Below are positions 1-12,700 of a stretch of DNA of 64,000 nucleotides, one piece after another. Made by a program: the position numbers and the translations under genes. Source of the stretch: Aplectana chamaeleonis (lineage: Eukaryota; Nematoda; Chromadorea; Rhabditida; Cosmocercidae); NCBI GenBank assembly GCA_029168955.1, contig JAPDOI010000156.1, forward strand, positions 724,501-788,500, in the 5' to 3' direction. The notes beneath the pieces were generated by a model. That model saw only the letters and a list, made by a program, of their open reading frames with translations, did no database searches and was not told the DNA's origin. Within the stretch, counting starts at the first letter, position 1. The number at the start of each line of letters is the position of its first letter.

Positions 1-764
1 GATATTTTGATATGTTGCCAGTCAAATACGAGGAGCATACATATGTCCTAATACAAAGCTCTTCCTTTTCGTATGTACTTGTAGTTTCGATATAATCCGC
101 GTGCATTGCTTTTTACTTAATTAATCGTTTTACAGAAACATCTGCGGAGATCTCGTTGTTAGCGCTAGTGCTGATTACCCTCACTGAGATGGTTTTCCGG
201 TCCGATAGGGTTCTGATGTGCTTTCCTCCCGAGAACAGAGAACTACCAAACCTCACTCTCCCACATAGTTACCTTCCTGTCTACCGTAGCTGTTTCGAGC
301 TGTTTCCTACCGTGTTTCTATGTTTTGCTGATCTCTACTCGGAAAATGTATCTACATACATACTTCGAATAATCACAGGACAATTAGATATGGTAGGAAA
401 CCTCGGAAAACTGAACAAGCAATAAGAACCTTTTGTGAACATTGCTAAATCTCATGAAGCCTAAAAACGTAGCGAATGCGCTCAACGCAAGCAAAATTGA
501 GAAACTGATGTCAACTTTTGGTTTCGCACACGGTTCCGTGTACTTCCCATAAAGTTTACTCTTTCCCGACTCTTTCTCGTTGTATACATTTCAAAGGCCA
601 CTCATGAATTTGCTGAATTCCGTTTCGTTCCCGTTGCTACATAATTTCGGAATGACTGCCTGGAGAGTTCACTTCACAACGACTCAGCCCTCAAGCTTGT
701 CCTACTCAGATATTTGAGGGGAAGCTCCCGAGGAGAATAGACCTGTTTGGGTTGTCATCACTCC
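1..764. other. Spacer, possible exon only
   Basis: A good acceptor (cgttttacag, ending near 135) is followed by a frame open to 427, but no donor, partner exon or family match was found. Nothing else is supported. Confidence 0.3.
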
Positions 765-1262
765 GTAGAGGGGAGAGGGGCGATACGTCCCATAACCTTC
801 TCAAATATTGGAGAAAAAACTGTTTGAACGAAACCTCATGAGTATTTATTGTGCCTGTTCCCTGCGTGTATTGCTCACTGCGGACAAAACATAGAATCAT
901 ACGTCAGAAATTTTTTCGCACTTTGATATTCTTGGGTAAAAGACTTTATTTTCTGTTTCGTGTGCCCTCGAAACTCTTCAAAATAAGAGGGATCCTAGAA
1001 TTTATCGGGATAGAGAGTATTCGAAACTCGTTAACCGTTCTTTTGGGGAGACGAACACCAACTGTTCCGACACTGAGCAGGACAACTGTTATAGGACGCG
1101 GGCGGGGTGGCCCAATGTGCCGGCTGGCCCACAAGATTTTCACCCACTTCCTGACCGTTTTCGTCGCACTTCCGTTCTTACTCTACTTAGAAGAACCTAA
1201 AGCTTACGTTTCCGCAAAAAAAGGACATCTTTTTTATCGTGAACACTGCCTTCAAGTTTTGC
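765..1262. repeat. Repeat family C, copy 1 (about 500 bp)
   Basis: Aligns along its length with 16065-16620 (shared: ggagaaaaaactgttt, cactgcggac, aactgttataggacgcggg, caaagcttac-like end). The right end tcgtgaacactgccttcaag resembles the termini of families B and D. Confidence 0.6.
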
Positions 1263-2224
1263 ACTAAAAAAAGTCATTCCCGCATGTAACAATCTATGCA
1301 CCATCCTTGAAGTCCATTCGTCTCCTACCACTCGCCGCAGTCGGTGTTAAAAAAATCTACGCCAAAAATTGACCTTCTTGAGTTTGTTCTCGAGGTTAAT
1401 ATCTTAGGTTCAACCCATGAACCTTAAAAATTGTCCTAGAGGCTACCTTTAGCTTCTTCCGAGTCCTGACTTGCGTATGTATCTTTCGCCAGATCTTACC
1501 CTTTTATCCATCTATACAGCTAGATTTTGACTTTGCTCGCATAAGTACATATCTCACCCGTTTTTGCATAATGGATGGTCCTTTGCTTAGTGCTTGTAAT
1601 CCGCAACACCTGGGCGGTCTCAATGTCTGCCCTGTAGGCATAACCGACTCCGCCCTTTGTCGTATTGCCCCCTTCGCCACACACATACACACATACACAA
1701 ATGGCTACATAGTGTTTTCCTGCCGCCAATCAAACCAAATATGAGACTGCATTCAAAATGTGTCCTGCCCCCATTGAGCCGCTCGCTATTTATATAGCCA
1801 CGGCCCTTCATCTCATGTTTTTAGTCCTTAGGCCATTGTTATAGGCCACTTTTTGTTCCTCGAAGAACTGTTGTCTGATGGGAATAGGTTTTTCCTGTGT
1901 CTACTTATTCATCTTCAGAACTTCATACGGAACTCTAAATTTCCTTCGTGATTCATCTGAGTGGATTAGCCAGCTTCTCGCGGAAATTAGGTCACCAAAG
2001 TTCATTTCTATTCCCGTACTTTTTGGATTAAGAATTCTCACATACTTCGCACTTTTTTTAATTGTGCTCGCACTCAAGTCTGGAGAAGATTGCTTCCCAT
2101 CATGCACTTCCTTTTGACTTTTTCTATTCCTCTACTCGTTGCTCATTGTTGGGCTCATATGGGACAACCAGACCTCATACGGGGTTCTTAAAATTAACCA
2201 CGATCCTTTCAGAGCCCAACGAAC
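1263..2224. other. Spacer without supported gene
   Basis: A cacacatacac microsatellite-like run near 1680 and short chance frames only. Confidence 0.35.
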
Positions 2225-2544
2225 TCAGGCGAATCTCAGCGACTGAGCGGGAGTATGAGCCGCCTGACAGTTCAACTCGTTCTCCCAATCTCCAGATCAC
2301 CACTGTTGCTGTTCGAGCGAAGTGAAGGAACCCGGACAGCAACAGAAGCCGACCCGCAGATTTGAATCCAGTCTATTTTTTACCTTTCCCACCTCTAATC
2401 GGTTATGCTTCACAAAAGTGTGAAATAGTGTTCCTGTTCCAAAGAATAGGTTTTCTGCTAAAACTTCGCTTCCAAACGAAATAGGTGAAGTGATTCCCGA
2501 GGGTTTTGCCTCGACTTCCTATCGAATAGGCAAGATCTCCATGA

Positions 2545-5345
2545 CGACTTTCCGCGATTGCGCCGCGACTCCACCGCGAACTCAGTCTCTGCCGCGATTT
2601 ATTATATAGTGAAGGCGTTCACGGACCTTTCCCGAATCTTCTGCAACAGCCCTGCAACCCTAGCTGGGCTGTGAACCCAGTCACAGCGTTGGTGTAGATA
2701 GTCCGGAACAACGACCTCTCCCCCCCCCCTTCCTCCAGAGAAGATCATTCTACGGTGAATAAAAGAACTTCCCCCGGTGCTGACTGCAAATTACTACTGT
2801 AATCAGGGTTCGGCGCGGGGTGTGGGGCTCCACAAGGGGGGGGGGTCAGAGCTGCGGCGGGGTGGAGGGGGGTCTGAGCTCCTCCGGAAGACCAAGTGGG
2901 TCATTCTGAATGTGGGTATACCTTTGCTCAGGATCAGTTTTCACGAACAAATCGATTATACCTTCCAATTTACATCGACTCTTGCCCTAACTGAGCTATT
3001 GTGAAGATTTTGATTAGAGTAAAAGTCTTCTAAGAATTAATATGAGAATTCGCCAAATTGCTGACCATTTCTCGCTCCTGAGGAAATCTGAGACAATCGC
3101 CCAAAATAAGTCCTTACTGGGGGGGGGGGTTGGAGTGAATTCGGCCTCCTCTACACCCTGACTGCCATGTAAACCTATCGATTCCATCGCACAATTGGCC
3201 GCCCATAACTGGGCTCGAAATCGATTCTATGAGTTCAAATCTGGAAATTCTTATCTACTGACATCCGCCTACATATCGATTCCTCTCACACTTCTGGTCA
3301 TGTATCTTTCAGATGGATCAAAAAAAAGAGCGACCCCCCACCCAATTTCTGTCTTTAGGCGCGTAAGTAAAGTCAACCTCCCCTCCTCCAGCCCTACTAC
3401 CCATTAGAGCTTGACCCTGTGTGTACCGCAATACTACTGCGACCCTTTCTCGACTACACCGCAATTCTACGACAATCAAGAACAAAGATGCGACTCCTCC
3501 TCGACTGAGCCGCGACTGCTCCACGACCTCAGGCTGTGCCGCGACTTAATATATCGTAAAAGTGTTCACGAACTAGTTTTTGTGACAACACCGCGTTCCT
3601 ACCTCGATTGCACCGTTGTTCCTCGTTCGTTGCAGCATACTCATTTCTGTGGCTATATTCTCCTGAGATAGCACCGCGAATGTGCAGCAACTCTACCAAG
3701 GACCGTCGACTATTCCGTGACTCAACCAATGCTGTTTTGACTGCGCTATAAATTTTCGAAAAACATACACAGCTACCCTTTCTCTATCTTGCCGCGAATT
3801 ATCGTTCCCGAAAGATCCTCGCCCGCAGCAGCACCGCGGGCCTAACGCGTCTCTGCTTCGTCTGTGCAGCGGTTCATCGTTCGCTGAAGCGCTCTCAGTT
3901 GTGTCGCGATTTTACCAGGATGGCACCGCGACACCGCACAGATTCCACCATAGCTCCTCCATCCCGCCGCGACCCTGCCGCGACTTGCTCTACCTGGAGA
4001 GTTTTCAATTTTTAATTGATTTACCTGCGTTATTGAAACTTCTCCGCATCTAAGTCGCAGCATATACTTTGTATAAGCGTTCATAATTTTGTTGCGACTA
4101 CGTCCACAAAAACTCTGCGAGTCGTCCTCGATTGTTCCGCATTTTATTAATTCCCGAATTGTCCAAGATTATCAATTGAAGCATACATGTTATCGCCTTG
4201 TTCAATCGACTTCTTTGGTCCGCGATACTTCATTCAAGGAAGTGGCCGCTGTTCTGCCCCCACTCCCTCCACGATGGTGCCACGATTCTGCCGCGACTCA
4301 ACCGCGAAGCCGGCGTTTTTTTTGTAAAAGCGCTCCTCATTTTCTGCAGTTTTCCGTTGGTATGAATGGTGTTCGAAATCTTTTCTATTTCTGGTCAGCG
4401 GTAAATACCCCGAACCCATCATTTTCTTAATCCGGGATTAGGCAAAACAGAACAAAAGCGTTGTTTATTCTGCTTAGGCTAACGTAGCATTCGGCACAGA
4501 TTCGTATTTCAGTATAGCCTACTGAGGCTCAACTCCCGTCACTGTCCGTGGAACTCGAAAATCAAATTTTCCGCTCAATACGCGTTTCCTGCCGGTCATA
4601 TAGGTAAATGGAGCGTGAACTTCCGTTCGGACAACTTATGCGGCTGGAAGTTTGAACTCACCTGGTACAACTTAAGGTCGTCGAAGGCTCCTCATCGCTA
4701 GATTAGCCTCATTTCGCAGCTTGAATCGCCTCGTAAACGGCTCGACAATATTGCCTGCTAGCCCATTTCCTTCCCCTAATAAACAACCCCCTAAACAAAC
4801 GCTGCCTGCAGAGTTTTTCAGCCTCGAACCCTCACGCGCCTGAACTTTTTAGTGCACAACATTGCAAAATTGTAGTAGCATTTTCATTGGCTTTCCGCGC
4901 TGCACCACTACTCAGATGTTCTGGAAGAAATCTATACTTAGTGATTAGTTATTAACAACTCACGGTTCTCGGGCGTGAGCCGCCCCGAACAGGAATCAGA
5001 GCCGCCTGGAAGTTCGGCTTGTTCTCCCAACCTGCAGGTCACTGGGATTGCTGTTCGGTCGAATTGCAGTGGCCCAAACAGCAAAAGAAGCCGACCCACA
5101 GATTAGGAGAACGACCCGAACTATCATAGCGACTCCCGGACGAAAATCGCCTGGATAGTAGAGTGAGTGAGGCGTTAATGCCCGGACTATACCGTGATTA
5201 CACCGCGACTCTACCGTGCTGTAACTGCACCGTAACTCTGCCTCGATTGTGCCGCCAATCCACCTAGGCTCTACCAGTAATTTTTGATTCGATGAAGCGT
5301 CCTTGATTCTGCCGCGACTCTGCCTAGACCCCACCGCAGTACTGT
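2545..5345. repeat. CCGCGACT-word repeats (family P) with two family O palindromes
   Basis: Irregular runs of ccgcgactc/ccgcgaatt words at about 2545-2630, 3430-4330 and 5170-5345 (also 57215-57420). Family O (ttgctgttcgagcga...ccggacagcaaca, an inverted pair) sits at 2225-2370 and 4985-5130, with relatives at 45965-46100 and 63085-63245. G/C homopolymer runs occur near 2720, 2840 and 3120. No supported gene. Confidence 0.45.
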
Positions 5346-6083
5346 TTGGAATTACGTGCTTATGCTTTTCCTTCCATTTTTTTGGCGGTTCAGTACTGTC
5401 CTTGTCGGAAGAGAATTTCGGTCTGCCGTTACGGACAACCGTTGTTGCAGCACGTAGCACGATGATAATCGTGGTGGTACAGAAGGTAATCGTGGAGCTG
5501 TTCAGCGACTGCGGACCGGAATTTCGCTCGGTAAGGACAGTATATGATCCCATCTGAATTTTTTTGTGTCGAAGATTCTTTCTTCTCGGAATCGTTTTAA
5601 ATAGTCGAGTGGTTTAAATTTGACGAATTTGACGAAAGAATTATTTGAAAATCTGAATTTCAAATTTCCGGATGAATCGAGTAGTCAGAAAAATAGAAAT
5701 CAGACTTTTAATCTGCATAGAATACCGAAAAAATACATATGAGTTTATGATTGAATCGAATACTCGTAAACTCGAACATTCGACTTAATTCAATAGCGAA
5801 CCGGTATTCTAGCATATACGTTTGACCGCGCTTCAGAAGCCATCGATTGTATCGGTTTTCAGAGCAAATCGTTTCTTCGAAAAGTCGAGTTCACTCTATC
5901 GAATAAATCAAACATCAAACATTAAAAATCAATGCTTTTCAAGTGCTCTGATTGAATGAATTTTCGAAGGAGTTGATAGCTCAAAGGCAGTGTTCACAAT
6001 ATTTTGAGCATATTCGCTAAGTCGAGTATTTTGTCCCCGGGCAGAACAGAAATGACGAAGAAACTAAGGAAAACGTTTTAGAG
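5346..6083. other. AT-rich spacer
   Basis: Short direct words (gaatttgacgaa, tcgagtattt) but no gene. aaaggcagtgttcacaat near 5984 resembles an isolated end of the B/D MITE group. Confidence 0.3.
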
Positions 6084-6315
6084 GTAAAGTCTGTCCGAAT
6101 GAGACCATCCGCTCACGCGGGCGGCGTGCGTATCGAGCGGCCGTCGTAAAGGCACTTTTCGCACCTGTAAATCGATTAGCATGATTCCGACGCGGTATAA
6201 TCGGATTTTCCCCAGAACACTGATCCTGAACAGTGTAGACTCTACTTCATAATGGTCCACTGGTCTCCCGGCGGAGCTCTTTAGTAGCCTACGCGTTGTT
6301 TTTAGTGGCAAACTC
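6084..6315. repeat. MITE family A copy with decayed right end
   Basis: Clear left repeat (gtctgtccgaatgagaccat, then gcgtatcgagcggccgtcgt). The right half is degraded. It lies about 400 bases upstream of the GPCR start codon. Confidence 0.5.
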
Positions 6316-6709
6316 TTAATCGGAAGTCATCGCAAAAACCGTCTTTAGGCTACCGAATGAATCGAATTTTCGAAGAAAAAAATTTAACACATTTCTGAAA
6401 TCAATAGAGTATGGTTCGATCGAAAATCCGATTTAGTCCGAAGTCCAGTGTACTGTATATTTAAGGAAAATTGCTCTGCAAATCTTATGTCTGGCTCATA
6501 GACACGCGAAGTGGTCAATTAGCTTCTGCCCTCCCCGAACGCTACTTCATTCGTTCTCTGGACCTAATATTGCTCTATCAGTCGCCCTAACGGAGCCTTT
6601 TCGTCACGTTTCTTCCGTTTTTCCATTTAAATATATTCTCTTTCAATCATGTTATCTCCATATTTATGTCAAATCCTCTTTGCTCAAACTGTTGAAGTAT
6701 TACAGGCGA

Positions 6710-9700
6710 ATGGCGGCAAACTTTTCCCATGTTTGCCTCACAGAAAGTCAGCAAATGATGAATGGCACACCGCTAGAGTACAATTTGCAAAGGTAAGAAC
6801 TGATTTTTTTCTGAGTTTTTTTCTGATTTTTGTCATCGGAAATTTCATTTTTGCGTTTGACGTCAGAACCGCATGACCATAATTTGTTATGAAACTATCT
6901 GACTAGAACCCAGACAATGTTAGTCCAGCTGTATCTATATGTCTGAACCTATTATTGTAAACAATAATAGTTCTTACGTGGACTTTATGAAGCGGGCACG
7001 AGATAGTATGAAGGCTTTATCTGGCCCTCCTCCGTGGAACATCAGTATGTCGTCAGATTAGCCTTCTGATTTGGGTACTTCCGTTTGATGTCTTGGTACC
7101 CTGCCGTTTCTCCACTGGTAACCTGATATTCCACGGGATTTGAGATAACTCCGAGGAGGGCGACACCGCCGAAACGTGTAGATCTCTGCATAGTCGAGCG
7201 GCAAAAGTCGCGCCGCCACTTTAAAGGCATCGGACACGATACAAAAACCGAATATCAGCTTTTGCGTTCAGTCGGACTATTGAGTCATGACAATGTCACT
7301 CAGAAAGTTTATATTTTCAAAATCCTCTCTGAATGAAGATTCGCTTACCTCAAAACGGCTTCCTGGGTTTGAAGGCCGGCCTTGGGGTCGATCCGTTGTT
7401 ACAAATAACAAAACTCCGTGGTTACTGCCGGCGGGCGTGCCTTGGCGCGTCGTAGGGCGCAATACACACGCTAGTCGATTTCACATTCGGCATCAATCGG
7501 AAGTAGCTGACAGCTGACAATTGACGCAGCAGATTGGTAACCCTTCTAAAGCTTCCAACGCTACGTCAAGGACGAATCGTAGAACTGTTCCTCCCGTTCT
7601 CCGCGCAACTATCCCAAGGGCGCAAACTTCAAATTTGTTTCGAACATTCTTGAAATGGTATTTTCTTGAAATTTTGACGTTCTTGACGGGATCTCTTTCA
7701 ACCTTTAGTCACTGTAGGGATATAACAACACGAAAACGTCAAAAACCCAAATATGGTTTTCATCGCGCAGGATTCCTTTAGAGAATAGAGGGCGACTACG
7801 CAGCTCCCTTTATTCCCAATCTTTGCGGCGCGATTTTTACCGCGAGACCATGCATAGGCCTTTAGTCTGTCAACAAAGCCGTCATGCTACTTCATGCCTG
7901 CTACGGACAAGGTGCCAAGTACTATTCTGATGCCGATGTTCTTCGAGAGTCGAATGTGGAGATTATTGAGCAATAAGCAATAGTACTGCTGGCACATCAT
8001 GCGTCTAGATAACAGATTACCTAAGCTCACGTGTGTGTAAGAGAAAGAGATCACATTATAACAAAGGCATCAAGACTAGCATAGTCATTAAAACAGCGAG
8101 AATGTGGTCATAAATCGAACAGTTGTGGTGGGGAAAAAATCTGACGCAACGTGAAGGGATGTCTGCCCAAGAGAAAATTTTTCGGTTGGCACGCAAATCT
8201 CATCAGATTTGTGATTTCGTGAACTTTTGTCACTAGCTAGGAGAGTTCGGCGAGTAATCTTGAAACATTGATTTTGAAGACAGTAGAATCAAATTCAAGG
8301 TTTAACACGTTCACAGCAAGTAATCAACAATTTTTGAACAAGTTGCTAGAGACTTCGGCGCAAGTTGTCTGAAAGCAGCATGCAACCGACAGCGTTTGTC
8401 TGGCTATGGGTTAACATCTTTTCCCATAATTTTATGCTGCATGCGTATGTAATACGATAAAAATGGCAAAAGAAGTTCTGCGAAGCCATCAGATAGTTGG
8501 AGCCGGAGTTGAAGGTGGAGCTTGTTTGAAAATTGCTGAGCTCTTGTGTACGCCCGAGTTGAGCTCCAACGAGCGGCCAAACATTTGTAACATACAGACA
8601 AGCTTTTTAATTTAGCCATTCTTGATGAAAAAGGGAAAGTTGATTGTATTTTCAGAAATCAGTTCAAAAACACCTAGATCTCATTTTGAGGACTCAAAAC
8701 TTAGTTGTCAATTCTTGGTGAATTTGAGTTGATAACCACGGATAATGGTGTTCTCGGCAGGTGCTAACGAATTCCTGAACAAGTTGCATGAAGCCTTCCC
8801 GCAACATACTGTGTTTATATTGAGAGTAACTTGTTTTCTTTTTTTGTGCCGAATGCAATTTCAAACCCGCGATTTTGTGTTACAGGCAACTTCAAGGTTT
8901 GCTTGTGACATTGAACAGTGGAAAGAGGTTAGTGTAGCCTGGAAGTAACTTGCGCTAAAGTTGCGGGTAACTTGTTGGAAAATTCCTGAGTTTTCGAGCG
9001 TAAGCTGCTGGAAGGGTTCACCCAACTAAAGTCTATCTGAATAAGACTGTCCGAACACGCAGTCGGCGTGCGTGTCAAGCGGCTGTCGTCAAGACATTTT
9101 TGCACCAGTAAGTTTATTTGCAGAAATATTATACGAACAGTAGGGATGTCCCAGTCAGCCGTTTGCCGCTGTGGGTAAGCTTCCCCGAAGAACGCCTTCG
9201 CGACAACCGCTAGACACGCACGCCGAACGCGTGAGCGGACAGACTTTGATTGTGTTTATCTCGTCGAAAATTTGTTTCACTCCTTAATTTGCGAACTTAT
9301 TATTTTAATTGTAACATATGTAAAAGTGTTGAAATATAGCGAACCGCGCTATTATCGCGGTAAGTTACACTCCTGGCAATTTGCTCAGAGTTATTTAGCG
9401 CTCAGCAACTTTTTGAATGTGTTACCGGTAACTTGGCCTAAAATTGCTTCAAGGTCTACCGCAACTTACTGTGTATATCTAATGAATAACTTCTTTTTCA
9501 CATTATTTTCCGATCTTATATTCAGGTAGGAGGTAAAAATTGGGAAATTTCAGTTACGTGCGATATGAACGCATTAAGTTATGTGGACCAAAGAATCGAG
9601 TGATTTCTTCAGAATTCTTTAGCGTTCCTCGAGTTTCGAACAAGCTGCAAGTAACTTGCAAGCTTAGCACATTTTAATCAAAACTTCTCTTGCAAGGAGA

Positions 9701-12700
9701 AGTTTTTCAGTCGCCCACTTATGAGTGATCCGTACTGCGCACTGCCTAATGCTACATAGTTAATAGGTTGTTTCCACGTTTCATTCTATAGTTAAAAACA
9801 TTTCCGTCTCAAAAAAATAGTCATGGTCGAAGTCTGTTCAAATGAGATTGTCCGCCTTGGTGAGCGTGTCGAGCGGCCGTCACAAAGGTATTTTGAAGGC
9901 AGTGGTCATGATGAAAAACGTTATCGAAAAAACTACAAAAATCAGCTTAGATCAAAAACAACTCAAAAACTATGAAGGTAGCGCGGTGAAAAACGGGCTA
10001 GAATTAGAGTTATCAAGACCCTAAATTTCCATTTTGTGCACACGTGCACAGAAAGATCACAGTCTCATGCCAAGCAGCCAAAAATCATCGACACTCAGAG
10101 GAAGAAATAAATGCAAATTTTCCTAATAAAACAGTTAAAGAATGAAATCAAGCACTTCAACCAATGTTTTTGACTAGATGTGTACATAAATCCGAAAGTT
10201 CATTGATTGAAATTCAATTTCAAGCCAGCTGATGTTCTCGATATTAGAGATCATCGATGCCGAGGATATGGGGTGGACTCGTCCACCATCAAAAGACAGG
10301 AAAGTTCAGGCTTCGAATTTGGCCCAAAACAGCTATTTTTTCGCGATTTTTTCTTATAGCTTCTACTACTCTATACCCAGAAAAGGGTTTAGAGAGGAAA
10401 AGAAGACGAGCATATTTGAGCGCGACCACTGCCTTTAACTAAGAACTTCTCCACGGCTGGCTGCAGACTGGATTGCTGGCTCTAGATATAGCTGACTGGA
10501 ATATCATCCACTATTTGTCTAAGATTCCTGTTTATCGACTCACAAGTTCAGAAAACGCCTTTCGGACGGCAGTTTGACACGCATGAGGACCGCGTGAACG
10601 GACGGTCCCCTTTGGACAGACTTTACTTGTCAATGCCTCTCTCTCTGTGTCTTTTTCTACTGCCCTATTGCCTTTTATCTAGCCTTATTTGCGATAACAG
10701 GTGATGTCTAGGTTGGAAAACTGATTTGGTACCAGGTTGTCCAATAATTCTTGTCCGAAAATTTCACCATTTTTAATTTTTTTCAACTTTATTGAAAAGC
10801 AAGTCTAATCAACAATATAATCAACACAGTTATCCACAGCAGGGGCCCATCGATTGGGCAAGTCGCCGATACCCTTCGCCCAGAACTCCGGGGGCTGCGA
10901 CTCGAAGAAGTCCGCGATGTCGGATTTGAGGTTGTCGTATTTGGTGAATTTCCTTCCGGCCAAATGGTGCTTCAGCGGGCGAACAAGTGGTAGTCGGAGG
11001 GGGCGAGGTCCGGGGAATACGGCGGATGGGCAACCGTCTCCCAGCCGAGCGTCGCCAACTTCTGCTGGGTCTCCTTCGCCACGTGGGGGCGCGTGTTGTC
11101 GTGCAGCAGGTGGACCGAGGCCCGTAGGGGACGCTTTTCTCGGATGGCGGCGGCTAGTTTCTCGAGCTGATCGGTGCAGATGGAGGCGGTGACCGTCCTG
11201 CCTTGCGGGAGCAGCTCGATGTACAGCATGTCCTTGGTGTCCCACCAGCAGCAGAGCATGATCTTCAGCGGGTGCAGGTCAGCTTTCGGCGTCGTCGGCG
11301 GCCCTTCTCCGCGCGGGATCCAGACGGCACGGCGGGCTACGTTGTCGTAGGGAACCCAGCTCTCATCCCCAGTGACCAGGTCCTCGAGAAACTCCTTGCG
11401 ATACGGACGAAGGAGGAGGGACTGGCAGACGGCCACGCGGCACTGCTTGTTGGCGCCCGTCAGACGGTGGGGGATCCAACGGGCCAGAACTTTGTGGTAG
11501 CCGAGTAAGTTGAGTCGGTTGTGGATGGTGGACTTGCTGCAGCCGAGCGTCGTCGTCAGTTCACGGGTAGTGGCTTCCGGCTTCTCCTTGATACAGCGAC
11601 GGACTTCGTCATCATTCACTTTAGAAGGCCTCCCGCTGTGCTCCCTGTCCTCGAGGCTCGTGTCGCCGCTCTCGAAACGATTGAACCAGCGGCTGACTGT
11701 GCGTTGGGACACTGCTTCCTACTTGTACGCTCTGCAGATGTTGGCGACCGCGGTGCCCGTGTCGTTGCCCAGCAGCCACTCGTAGTACACGAACGTACGA
11801 ATTCGACCTTGGTTTATTTTAGCTTGTACTGGTAGCTAGACGCGGCGACTGCGCCTTATATACCCCTAGCGTAGAACTTTGGAGAACCTTCTAGAAGGTT
11901 CTTACACTTGCCTGATATTATAACACTTCAAAGGAAAATTATAGAATTTTGAAAATTTTCGGACAGGAATTATTGGACGGCCTGGTACTTTTTCATGTGA
12001 GAGCACACTAGTTGCTGAGAGGATTTATGTTGCTTCCAGAACATCTAAAAAAAGGTTCTTCCGTCGTTTTTTGTTACCAAAACAGCCAATGGAGCTCATA
12101 ATAGGATCGATAGGTCTCGCTTAGTTTATGGTCCTATGCCCTTGGCCAGTAAATTGTGTCCAAATATAATAAACAAATTAGTACTTGCCCTACGAGGCAG
12201 TTCCCGTCTGCCCATATTGTTTTTTTCTTTCATTCTGGTAGCTTTCGAAGAATCGCCACGCGTAAGCAATCGCGGGGATGGCCAGAATCCATTCTGAGAT
12301 TTAATTTTCTAGAGAACATCCAAAACATTCATTTGGCAGTCAAATATACATTTTAAATCTAAGTGGGAATGCAAACAGATTTTTTTAATGATTCTGCCCA
12401 GTTTAAAGAAACACTAGTGAGAATGTGGGCTTTTTCAGAGCCACCATGAAGAGAAATAGGGTATTTTGAAACAGTCGAACAGGTTAAATGAATATTCTTC
12501 GGTTTTCCAGTATTTTGTTTCAAGTGGAATAAACTGATTTTCGGGATATAAACAGGACGTCAAGGTACCCAATTTTTTAAAAAAATTTATTTTCATATAT
12601 TTATAGAGTATTATTCAAATAATCGTTTTTTATTAATTTTATAATCATATTTCGAACATTTTTCTCTAGCTTCAATTTTTCAAGAGGTTGGTGTTCGAAT

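Noticed and set aside
156..427. Open frame after a good acceptor near 135
   Set aside because: No donor with a matching partner exon and no family resemblance; could be the last exon of a gene to the left but unsupported.
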